A stretch of 64,000 bases of DNA from positions 579,384 through 643,383 of the forward strand of contig NW_008705572.1 of NCBI RefSeq assembly GCF_000186865.1. The letters run 5' to 3'. The first letter of the stretch is position 1, and the number at the start of each line of letters is the position of its first letter. The translations under genes were made by a program, and so were the position numbers. The notes below the pieces were generated by a model. The model was not told the DNA's origin. It made no database searches and saw only the letters and a list, made by a program, of their open reading frames with translations. This document shows, one piece after another, positions 27,756 to 36,753 of this stretch. This stretch comes from Aureococcus anophagefferens (taxonomy: Eukaryota; Sar; Pelagophyceae; Pelagomonadales; Pelagomonadaceae).

Positions 27756-30700
27756 GCGCTCCCGGAGTGCCGCGCGTGCCGGGGCCGCCACGTGAAGCAC
27801 ACCTGCGGCAAGGGCCGACCCGGCAAGAAGGCGAAGAAGCCGAAGGCGCGGTGCAAGCCCGCGGCGAAGGCGCCCAAGGCCTCGAAGAAGAAGAAGGCGC
27901 CGCAGCCCGACGACGAGCCCGCGGCGACGGAGTCCTTCGGCGGCGGGTCGCGGCCCAGCGACGGCGGCGGCGGCGGCGACGGCGACGACGGCGACGCGGC
28001 GGCGCGCGCCGTGCAGCTCATGCTCAAGCCGCCGTACGACCCGACGCGCGTGCCGTGGGCGCCGCGCGACGACGCGGGCTTCGCGGCGGCGTCGAGCGTC
28101 GAGGCCGTCGAGGGCCGGTCGGCCTGGGTCGACCTGCTGCCGGAGATGATGTGGGTCTGCAACGAGGCCGCGCGCCGCGCGACCGTCGCCGAGGACTCGG
28201 GCGCGAAATTCTTCGACAAGCCCCTCGCGGCGGACTACATGTACGACCGCGTCGCCCTCGCCGCCGACGAGCCCTGGGGCCTCGTGGCCCGCGACGACGC
28301 CACGGGCCAGATGCAGGGCTTCATCATGCTCGGCACGTTCGCGAGCTGGGACCGGACGCTCCGCTGGGCGTCGCGGGACCCGCGGGCCTGGGGCGTCGCG
28401 CAGTACGACCCCAACTGCGGCCGGTCCCACGGCAAGCGGCGCCAGTCCAAGGCCGACGACGACGACGACGACGGCGACGACGAGATCGCGGGCGGCGACG
28501 CGAAGTCGCGGTCCGACGAGCGGAAGCTCCGCGCGTACATGGCCGCGGCGACGGGCGCGGCGGCGGCGGGCGCGGCGCACGCGGCGACGGAGAAGCGCGA
28601 CGCCGACGGCGACCTCACGGACGACCTCGAGGCGACGCCGCGGCGTTTGGCGGAGTCGGACGCGCGCATGACCGAGTGGCCCGACCTCCTCGAGGTGTCG
28701 CTCCTCGGCGGCCTGGGCTGCGGCGGCCGCCTCCTGAGCGAGGCCCTCTTCCAGGCGAAGACGCGCGCGCCGCGGGTCGTGCGCTTCGCCGCGACGGCCG
28801 GCGAGGACGACGCCGCGTCCGCGGGCTCCGACGACGAGTACCGCGCGCCCGCGTCCTTCGTCGTGCTCCAGGCGACGGAGACGGCCGTGCCCTTCTACGA
28901 GCGCAGCGGCTTCGCGCGCGTCGGCGCGCTGGCCAAGTACCGCGACCGCCGCGACATGCCCGAGCTCGCGTACCGCCACTGGAACGACCGCATCTGCGTC
29001 GCGGAGAAGCACGGCGCGTCCCACATGATGGCGCTGCGGCTGACGTCCTTCGCGGGGCTCCCCGGCGGCAAGCGGGGCGGCGAGCAGCCCCGGGCGCCGC
29101 CGCGGCCGCCCGCGGACGCGGCCGCGCGCGCGCGCGCGCGCGACGACGTCTTGATGATCGCGCGGTCGGCCATCTCCTGCAACACGAACGTCATCGGCGG
29201 CTCCGGCGTCTTCCGCGAGCTCGTCGTCATCGCCCAGGGCCGCGCGGGGCCCTGGGGCGCCGACGACGACGGCCTCGCGCGCGCGCTCGCCAAGGTGCTC
29301 GTCGTCTTCAAGTCGAACGCGTGCGGCTCCGCGAAGCAGGTCCTCCGCACGGACGTCCTCGGCGACGACCACGCCGAGGACGGCCGCTACCGGCGCCACA
29401 CGCCCAAGGCGCCCCGCGCGAAGAAGGGCGCCCTCGACTCCGACGACGACGGCGACGACGACCCGGACCACGCGCGCGCCCGCGCGGAACTCTTCGACCC
29501 AACTTCACTGTGCGCGTATTGAATGTTTTGATACGAGCACCGCCGCTGTGCTTCGAGCACTCGACGAGAGCGACCGATTCGTCCAAAAATCAGCCGAATC
29601 GACTTCGATGTGACCGAGCTCGAGAGTTCCGAAGTTCGGTCGGGACGTCCCGGCTCACCGGTCGATTTCCGCGCAGGCGCCCGCCGCGAGCCGCACGCAG
29701 TGCGTCTCCGTCGTGCTCCGCCTCGCCCAGCCGGCCGCGGTCGCGGTCAAGGCCGAGGACGGCGGCGCCGAGGAAACCGCCGCCGACGGCGGCGACGGCG
29801 ACCTGCCGCCGCCTGACGCGCTCGCGCTCGCCGCCGACGTCGACGACGCGCTCGGCGTCGTCGGCGACGTCGACGACGACGACGTCCTCGGCGCCGTCGA
29901 CCTCCTCGACGTGCCCATCGACGGGCCCCTGCTCGCCGACGGCGCCGACGGCTTCGAGTTCGCGCCGCCGCCCTTCGACGGCGACGGCGACGGCGGCGGC
30001 GGCGACGGCGGCGACGCGTCCGAGGACGACGTGCGGTGCCAGGCGTGCCGCGGGCGCCACGTGCGCCACACGTGCGGCAAGGGCAAGCACGGCCGCCCGA
30101 AGAAGGGCGCGGCCAAGGCCAAGGGCGGCGCCGCGGCCGCGCGCGCGGCCGCCGCGGCCGCGGAGCGGCGCCGCGCGGCGGACGCCGCGCGGGAGCGCGC
30201 GGACGCGCGGAAGGCGCCCGTCGTCGGGCCGCCGCCCCTCGAGGCCTTCGTGCGGCGGCCCTGCCGCCGCGCGCCGCTGACCACGGCGTCCGTGGCCGTG
30301 TCCCTCGTCGGCGCGGGCGCGGAGTTCCGCCTCCTCGCGGCGTTCCCGCGGAAGCTCCGGCGCCGCGCGCGCGCGGACGCGCTGTCGAGCGCGCTCGCGG
30401 CCGTGCGCCGCGCCTCGCGCGAGGACGGCGAGCGCGGGGGCGCGAGCCCGCGCCACGCCAAGCCGGGCTCCTGCCTCTCGCCCACGGGCGGCCACAGCCC
30501 GGGCTCGAAGAAGCGCGGCCGCCCGCGCCAGGCGGACCGCGGCCACGCGGTCGACGCGTACCAGCCGCCGCCGCTCGACGACGCCATGCACCTCGACCCG
30601 GACAGCGACAGCGACAACGAGGAGGACACGGCGGCCGAGCCGGAGAACGGCCTCAAGATCCGCGCGGCGGCCGCGTCTTTCGCTTCTTTCTTCGCCGGCC

Positions 30701-30980
30701 CACGCGTCGCGTCCTAGGCTTCAAGTGGAACGCGCCCCACGGCTGGGGCAAGGCGGCGCTCAAGCGGCGCGCCTTCAAGAAGGAGGTGCTCACGGACGAC
30801 AACGACACCAAGGTCCCCAAGGACCGCACGTGGCTCATCACCTGCGCGGACGGCGAGGCCATGCTCGTCGCCCTGAACCCGGAGTTCCGCGGCACGTCCA
30901 AGGGCAAGAACTGGTACGCCGTCAAGCCCAAGGCGAAGAAGCCGACGAAGCGCGGCCCGCCGAAGGAGCGGGGCTGGTGA
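27378..30980 (+). CDS. Large nuclear protein: CCHC motifs, GNAT-like domain, AT-hook
   Basis: Exons 27378-29471, 29677-30661 and 30718-30980 give 1,113 residues. Intron 1 is introner F with a GC donor; intron 2 (56 nt) is placed by frame with a GC donor and is the less certain. The N-terminus is acidic, with a long Asp run (codon GAC repeats near 27655-27755). Two copies of a compact zinc-type motif, CRACRGRHVKHTC near 131 and CQACRGRHVRHTC near 818, are each followed by a Lys/Pro/Gly basic tail. Between them, FVVLQATETAVPFYERSGFA near 494-513 resembles motifs A/B of a GNAT acetyltransferase. KKRGRPRQ near 975 is an AT-hook. The composition points to a chromatin protein. Acetyltransferase activity is inference. 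The two CCHC-bearing halves might alternatively be separate genes. Confidence 0.6.
29480..29676 (+). mobile_element. Introner element F (about 197 bp), diverged copy of the second subfamily
   Basis: The interior aligns with element E over most of its length in the same orientation relative to the gene. The right end, TTCCGCGCAG, mirrors a left end CCGCGCGGAA with one mismatch, and the 8-bp flanks GCGCGCGC (29472-29479) and GCGCCCGC (29677-29684) differ at one position. In gene sense the intron 29472-29676 (205 nt) starts with GC and ends with AG, and joins the two exons in phase 0. The divergence suggests an older insertion. Confidence 0.82.
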
Positions 30981-31036
30981 TCCCGCGACTAACCTGCTGT
31001 GCCACCCCGAGGCTCGACGGCGTCGTCTCGAAAAAC

Positions 31037-31456
31037 TTATCGTCGCGGCGCGTCCGCGGGCACGAGCTCCGTCACGGGCCGCTCCGGGTAGCTGTGCTTC
31101 GTCTCGCGGCCGTCGACGGTCTCCGTCTTCGTGACATAATTGTGTAACCAGGACAGGCGCACGCGCTGGCCCTCGGCGATGGCCGCGAGCGCGAGCGCGG
31201 AGGAGAAGTTGTCGTCCTCGACGAGGATGCGGAACGCGTCCTGCTTCTCGTCGCCATATTTGCCGGGCTTCTCGAACGAGACGTACGCCTCGATGTCGAA
31301 GCGCGCCCACTGCTTCCGCTCCCGCGGCGGGAAGACGCGCAGCAGGTGCTCGTTGCCCAGCTCAACACCTCGGTAGATGGCGATGGTCTCGTGCTTCGAG
31401 AGCAGCTCGCGAGTGTACGTCGGGCCGGTCGTTCGCGCGGCGTCCATCGCAGCCAT
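31037..31456 (-). CDS. Small conserved-looking protein, unknown
   Basis: A single exon encodes 139 residues from the ATG at 31456. Features include YTRELLSKHETIAIYRGVEL, RKQWARFDIEAYVSFEKPG, a compact segment DAFRILVEDDNFSSALALAA, and GQRVRLSWLHNYVTKTE near the C-terminus. There is no signal peptide or membrane segment. The balanced composition and strong third-position G/C argue for a real gene. I do not recognise the family. Confidence 0.6.
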   Translation of the reverse strand: MAAMDAARTTGPTYTRELLSKHETIAIYRGVELGNEHLLRVFPPRERKQWARFDIEAYVSFEKPGKYGDEKQDAFRILVEDDNFSSALALAAIAEGQRVRLSWLHNYVTKTETVDGRETKHSYPERPVTELVPADAPRR

Positions 31457-31484
31457 TGCGCTCTCGCGGAGCGCCTTGTTACGA

Positions 31485-31538
31485 GCTCTCCCACTGCGCA
31501 GAGGCTTTCAGAGCAAAAGCTCTCCCATTGCGCAAAGG
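31485..31538. repeat. Imperfect 20-bp direct repeat
   Basis: GCTCTCCCAYTGCGCARAGG occurs at 31485-31504 and 31519-31538 (spacing 34 bp), upstream of the 31456 start codon of the minus-strand gene. It may be a promoter or leader element. Confidence 0.6.
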
Positions 31539-31608
31539 ATTGATCAGGTCGTTGCCGTCAAGTATACCTCACCGAGCAGTCCGGGTCTTCGGCTTACGCG
31601 GTCTTCGG

Positions 31609-32072
31609 CTAGCGCGCGACGCGCGTGGTGGACTCCTCCCGGGCCTTCTTGGGGTAGTACTTGACGCGGCCGAAGAGGTCGGCGATGACCTGGTCGATCT
31701 TCGCGTCGTCGAAGCTCGACGGGAGCAGCGGCCGGAGGAAGTCGCGGGAGCAGACCGTGTGGGACTCGATGGCGACGCCCGGCGGGAGGGGGAGGCGCCC
31801 CGGCGGCACGCCCGTGACGTCGGCGGCGATGAGCGGCACCTCGCCGGGGAGCGGGTGGGGCACGGTGGGCACGTAGGCGTCGATCTCCGCGACGTCGCGG
31901 AACGAGATGGGCATGTGGTCGTCGTCGTCCTCGGCCGTGTTGCCGCAGAAGCAGTAGAGGAAGCCCCGGTAGAGCTCGACGCCTGCGCGCGGGGCGGGGG
32001 GGGTACGAGCGGGTCGCGCGCGCGGAGCGGCGGCGTCGGGCGCGCGCGCGGCTTCTCATTGAAGGAATTCAT
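31609..32072 (-). CDS. Small protein, unknown, two exons
   Basis: A 25-nt first exon (32072-32048, MNSFNEKPR) joins across a 65-nt intron with a GC donor and a CGCGCAG acceptor to 31982-31609, giving 132 residues. The main part reads VELYRGFLYCFCGNTAEDD, then IDAYVPTVPHPLPGEVPLIA, then SFDDAKIDQVIADLFGRVKY. It starts 20 bases beyond the stop of the OSCA gene on the same strand. The function is not recognised. The first exon is the least certain part. Confidence 0.5.
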
Positions 32073-32092
32073 GTGTTCTCAAACACGAGGAT

Positions 32093-34213
32093 TCAGGACA
32101 CTTTCAACTTTGTGAAATCATCGAAGTCGCACGAGACATGCTTCCGGACGCCGGCGCGCGTGCCGACGAGGTTCCAGACGGCGACGACGAAGGCGATGAC
32201 GCTCAGCGCCGGGTAGACGCGGTTCACGGTGCGCTGCGCCGCCGTGAGCTCCTCGTCGCCGGCGTTGCAGTCGAAGAAGGTGCCGAAGCACTTGACGTGC
32301 TTCTGGTGGTCGCCGAGCCCGTCGCCGGAGCCCGGCCGGCCGGACTCGGCGCCGAACTTGTCGAAGCGGAGGCCCCAGTTCATGAAGAACTCCATCGCGG
32401 CGCGCGTGTGCACGAGGACGATGAGCGAGAGCACGCCGACGGAGCGGCGCGAGAGCTGGTCGTCGAAGTCGGGCTTGCGCGCCCAGCGGCGCAGGAGGCA
32501 GAAGCGGTCCACGAGGAAGACGTTGAAGAGCGCCGCGGCCGTGACGAGGAGGCCCGCGGGCGCCGCGGAGGCCCAGAAGAGGCCCACGAGGAGCGTCTTC
32601 GCGACGTCCGTGTAGCGCTCGGCGATGTTCCACTCCGCGCCGTTCCAGAAGCGGTTCATGGCGCGCTGCGTCGGCTGCCGCGGCGCGACGACGTAGCGCA
32701 TGACGAGGTCGAAGGGGTCGAAGGCGACGATGAGCGGCGTCACGAACGCGTCCGCGAGGAGGATGAGGAAGACGCTCTCGAGGTTCGCCTTGCCGAGGCG
32801 CGCGGGCCGCCGCGTCGTGACGAAGACGACGACGGCCGTGTTGAACCAGCGCGCCATGGTCAGCTTGAGGAACATGGAGTCCTGCTCGTCGCCGAACTCG
32901 CGGTGGCGCTCGATGAGCTTCGTGACCTGCTTGAGGGTGGTCGGCAGCGCCGCGTTGACGACGGTGACCCAGACGAAGAGGAAGTTCGTCGCCTCCGCCC
33001 GGGCGAACGCGCGCGCGATGGCGTAGAGCACGCCGCCGATGCCGGCCGTCGCCGCGAAGCTCAAGGCCAACCGGAGGAGGCGCTCGGGCCGCGCGTAGTG
33101 CGAGTTGTGCCAGAGGATCTCCGTCGGCTCGACGGGCCGCGACACGAGGAGCACCGTGCCCTCGAAGTCGACGGGCGTCTCCGCGGACTCGATGCCCGTG
33201 ACGTTCGAGAAGACGCGGCGCGCGGCGGACACCTCGAAGGTCTGGAGCGTGCGCTCCATGGACGCCTCCGTCGCGAAGGTCACGACGACCCTCTGCGGCT
33301 TGTGCCAGTCGTCGCCCGCCGCGAGTGTCTTCCGGCCGTCGCCCGCGGCGAGCGCGACGCGGAGCTCGTCCTCGACGGCCGCGAGCCGCGCGCGCGCGAA
33401 GGCCGGCGTCTTCAGCAGGCCCAGGCCGTAGAGCAGGGGCTGGAACTTCTCGCCGAGCCCGTCGAGCTCGTCGAGCTCGTCCCAGCCGCCCTCGGCGAAG
33501 TCCGCGAGGTCCTGGAGGTAGCCCTTGCGCCGCGCGAGGAGCTGGAGCACGCGGCCGTTGTCCTTGCTCACGGTCACGCAGACGACGTCGTCGCCGAAGA
33601 TCTTCGCGAAGAAGTCGCGGTACCGGTCCGGGTCGAGGACGTGCGCGGGCGGGTTCGCGACGACGACGGAGTAGTCCGACGGCGTCTGCAGGTTGCCCTC
33701 GATGCGCTTGGAGAACGTGGACTGGAGGAACGTCGACGTGAGCGCCGCGAAGAGGATGACGAGGACGACGGCGACGTCCGGCGCGACGTTGAGGCCGACG
33801 GAGAGGTCCCCGACGACGCAGCCCGACGCCGTGCCCCGCGCGAGGCCCGCGTTTTCGTAGGCGGGCTTGGTCGTCGTGTCGTCGCCGTGGTGGCAGGCGC
33901 TCGCGTTGTGCGTCGTCGACGGGCACAGGATCATCGCGCAAACGAAGACGACGCAGAAGATCCACGCGAGCTGGCGGAAGTAGAGGCTCACGCCGAGGCC
34001 GAAGGAGTCCAGGCTCAGGAAGACGTCACCGATCGACTCCAGGGCCAGGGGGTAGGGCTCGCACGACTCCGTCTCGCCCTGCTCGGCGCGCCGGAACCCC
34101 AGGCGGCTCGTCGGATCGACGACGCGCTGGGGCATCTGTTTCGCGCGGTGCTTCCGGGCCGCCTCGAGGGACAGGCCGTGCTTGCTCATGACTTTCCGCG
34201 CGAGGGCGTCCAT
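32093..34213 (-). CDS. OSCA/TMEM63 (CSC1-like) mechanosensitive cation channel
   Basis: A single exon encodes 706 residues from the ATG at 34213. An N-terminal cytosolic region leads to a first membrane helix (LAWIFCVVFVCAMILC), an extracytosolic loop and a second helix (VAVVLVILFAALTSTFL). An RRM-like cytosolic domain follows (YSVVVANPPAHVLDPDRY ... VVVTFATEASMERTLQTF). EPTEILWHNSHY then marks the entry to the channel core of multiple helices (FLFVWVTVVNAALPTTLK, LESVFLILLADAFVTPLI, LLVGLFWASAAPAGLLVTAA). This order matches the calcium-permeable, stretch- or osmotically gated OSCA/TMEM63 family. The C-terminus ends with a short Lys/Val/Ser tail. Confidence 0.8.
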   Translation of the reverse strand: MDALARKVMSKHGLSLEAARKHRAKQMPQRVVDPTSRLGFRRAEQGETESCEPYPLALESIGDVFLSLDSFGLGVSLYFRQLAWIFCVVFVCAMILCPSTTHNASACHHGDDTTTKPAYENAGLARGTASGCVVGDLSVGLNVAPDVAVVLVILFAALTSTFLQSTFSKRIEGNLQTPSDYSVVVANPPAHVLDPDRYRDFFAKIFGDDVVCVTVSKDNGRVLQLLARRKGYLQDLADFAEGGWDELDELDGLGEKFQPLLYGLGLLKTPAFARARLAAVEDELRVALAAGDGRKTLAAGDDWHKPQRVVVTFATEASMERTLQTFEVSAARRVFSNVTGIESAETPVDFEGTVLLVSRPVEPTEILWHNSHYARPERLLRLALSFAATAGIGGVLYAIARAFARAEATNFLFVWVTVVNAALPTTLKQVTKLIERHREFGDEQDSMFLKLTMARWFNTAVVVFVTTRRPARLGKANLESVFLILLADAFVTPLIVAFDPFDLVMRYVVAPRQPTQRAMNRFWNGAEWNIAERYTDVAKTLLVGLFWASAAPAGLLVTAAALFNVFLVDRFCLLRRWARKPDFDDQLSRRSVGVLSLIVLVHTRAAMEFFMNWGLRFDKFGAESGRPGSGDGLGDHQKHVKCFGTFFDCNAGDEELTAAQRTVNRVYPALSVIAFVVAVWNLVGTRAGVRKHVSCDFDDFTKLKVS

Positions 34214-34577
34214 GGCGCTTACAGTCCTTGCGCGCGAGCGAGCAGTGGAGCAGTTGCTCACTCAAGGTGTGCCCGAGAGCCGGATTGAGGCTCGATTAAA
34301 TTATTGAGCGACGCGCCGCCGAGGAGGACTCCGAGGTCCTCCCGACCGCCTCCCGGCGCCCCCCCCCTGGTGCATCAATACTGGGAATTTTAAAGCGGAG
34401 TACGATAGCGAACGGCATCAGGGTCGTCTGGGACAAACAAAAAGGGGGCGGAGGGCGGCGAGGTCGCGCCGGCGCGTTCCGTGGGGCGGCGGCGGTCCCG
34501 ACGACGGGCGGTGCGGTCTACTTCAAGACGCCACGCGGCCGACGTCGCCGTTCGAACTGTACTGCGCTGCGCGCGCA
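34214..34577. other. Spacer between OSCA and cyclin genes
   Basis: This stretch of 364 bases holds the promoter side of the OSCA gene and the 3' side of the cyclin gene, both on the minus strand. A short hairpin (7-bp arms, 34323-34329 and 34336-34342) lies about 110 bases upstream of the OSCA start. No gene or RNA is supported. Confidence 0.5.
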
Positions 34578-36056
34578 TCAGCGCTTGGGACCGAAGAGGG
34601 GCTCCTGCGCGAAGGCCTCGATCTGGTCGACGTCCATGACGTTGTTCGGCGACGTGCGGTCCATGTCGCTCGCGTCCGTGCCCTCGTCGCCCTCGTCGTC
34701 GGAGGCGTGCGCCGCGACGAGGGGCGCGCCGCCGGAGGTCGCGCGCTCGACCTCGCCGTCGACGCCGTCGCCGTCGCCGTCGCACGCGGACCGGTCGTCG
34801 GGCCACGCGGCGTCGTCGGCGCCGCCGCCCAGGGGCCCGTCGCCGTCCAGCGCGATGAGCTTGAGGCCGCACTCCGTGATGAGCTGCGCCGCGTCCGGGC
34901 GGTCCGTGTAGGGCAGGTGGCAGTCGTGGACGCGGACCATCCAGTCCGACACGAGCCCCACGGCCGCGCCCATCTGCTTGAGCGCGCAGATGACGGAAGC
35001 CACGGCAATCATGGACGGCGGGTACTGGAGGAAGGCCACGTCGCCGCGCACGAGGTCCGCGTAGCGCAGCGCGCGCGTCCCGACGCCGCGCGCGTCCGCG
35101 CGGCCGCCGAAGAGCACGAGCAGGTTGTGGATCGACGCGTGCACCGTCGGCGGGTTCAGGTGCCACTTGAGCGTGCAGAGCAGCTCGAGCTCCATCAGCC
35201 GCAGGTCGCTCGCGCTGAAGAGGCCGTCGCTCAGCGTCACGAAGTCCGACGTCCGGAACGGCCGCGTCTCCTCGATCTTGCTCGCGAGGAAGATGGACGC
35301 GATGGACGCGAGCCTGGGGACGGGCGCCGGTCGCGTTTTCGGGCGCCGTCTCGCGCGTGGAGGTTCGGGGGTCGTCGCTCGGGGAGGGGGGAAAACGCGC
35401 GGTCGGCCGGGCCGCCGGCGCCGCCGCGGCCGCGGGCGATTTTTTCCGGACGCCGGCGACGCGCTGGAAGTTGACGTTGCCGCAGGACCGGCGGCTGAGG
35501 TACCGGTCGAGATAGTTCGTCGCGCTGCTCAGGGTCTCGCGCTTGAGCTTGAAGGAGTCTCCGAGCTGCGGGGGTTCGAACGGACGTCCCCTTCGGGCGG
35601 GGGGACGCGGCGCGCGGGGCGAGCGCACCTGGCCGAACCACGCCATGATCTTCGTCCGCCACGCCTCGCTCATGCCGTCGCGCTGCACCGCGTCGATGTA
35701 GTCGCTCCGCGGAGCATAGAGCGCCTGGGGGGGGACATTCGAAGATCTTCGGTGTCCGGGATGCCGCGGGGCTGCCCCCAGCGTTTCGAGCGGGGCCCTC
35801 GCGCCCCCCGGCGTTGCGGGCGGGCTGGGGTGGGCTGGGCGCAGGGCGGTGGCCAGCGGCCGGGCGGGAGGGCGTGGCGGGGGAGGGGCGATCCGATATT
35901 TTGTCGGAAATGCCCGCGCGGGTGGATTTGGGGGTGTCGCACCTCGGACGAAGCGAGAGCGCGCAGCCGTCTGACTGCCGTCTCCGGGTCGATCTCCTCC
36001 CCGCAGTGGACCGCGGGGAGGCCGCCATCGTGGGGGGCGACGTCGTCGTCCCCCAT
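34578..36056 (-). CDS. Cyclin (cyclin box, CDK regulatory subunit)
   Basis: Four exons (36056-35943, 35724-35629, 35565-35465, 35313-34578) join to 348 residues. Introns 1 and 2 are GT-AG; intron 3 (151 nt) needs a GC donor. The spliced box reads SEAWRTKIMAWFGQLGDSF, KLKRETLSSATNYLDRYLS, NFQLASIASIFLASKIEE, TLSDGLFSASDLRLMELELL, an excellent match to the cyclin N-terminal fold. The Lys and Glu (KIMAW ... KIEE) that contact the kinase are present. The second fold (HLNPPTVHASIHNLL ... YPPSMIAVASVICALK) follows. The acidic C-terminal tail ends IEAFAQEPLFGPKR. It fits the A/B/D cyclin group; the subtype is not assigned. Confidence 0.85.
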
Positions 36057-36753
36057 AGTCGGAGGAGCTCAGACGCCACTCCTCGCGGAGACGCTGCTCG
36101 CTCCAAAGCCAGCCAAAGATTACTGAGGACTTGTTGCAGTTTTTTTGAAAACATTCTGGGAACTCAATCAAGGCGTCAATATCAATTGACGGTTCTGAGC
36201 GTCGCCGATGGACGGCTGCGACCAGCGGTCGCGGCCACGCCTGGCTCTCCACCTCGTGACCACCCGCCGCGGGCAGCAGGAAAAGGCGCCGCGAGGCCCC
36301 CTCCGCTCGCCGCACGAGCGACTCTCGCGAGGCGCAGCGCGTTCGAGGCCACCCGGCGCCTCACAGACGCCGACTCGGATCATCGGCAGCCCCTTGGCTC
36401 GCTGAGGGGCCGTCATCGAAGATCAGCCCGGTCCGACCCCCGGGGGGGCTGGATCATCGGACCGCCGCCGGCTCTCGAGACCCCCGGTCGGAGTAAGTCC
36501 TAGTCAGCAACCAATGAGGCGGGCACACGACGGACGGACGGTAGCTGATCGCATGGGGCTGCCATAGCCGAGACGCCAGCCCCGGGACGTTTCCGTCGCC
36601 CCGCCATTCGCGGACGCGACGCCGCCTGCGAGCGCCGCCGCGCCTCGCCGCGCCGGCGACGCGGCGCTCCGCGCCGAGGCGTTCGGCGCCGGGCTGCCCG
36701 TTGGGCGCCGCCCCCCCGAGGAGCGCGACGAGCCGTCGCTGCCGCGCGGAGCC
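36057..36753. promoter_or_regulatory. Divergent promoter region with a CCAAT box
   Basis: This 697-base spacer separates the starts of the cyclin (minus) and the PB1-kinase-WD40 gene (plus). It contains CCAAT at 36511-36515, about 240 bases before the plus-strand start, and two copies of GGATCATCGG near 36375 and 36451. Frames here are short and show no codon bias. I see no RNA gene. Confidence 0.5.

Noticed and set aside
26769..29471. 900-residue open frame antisense to the GNAT/CCHC gene
   Set aside because: Its composition is Arg/Ala/Val shadow sequence of G/C-third codons; only its last 253 bases (exon 2 of the small mitochondrial protein) are supported.
35570..35590. GGTTCGAAC motif suggesting a tRNA
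   Set aside because: There are no paired stems at tRNA spacing; it lies in cyclin intron 2.
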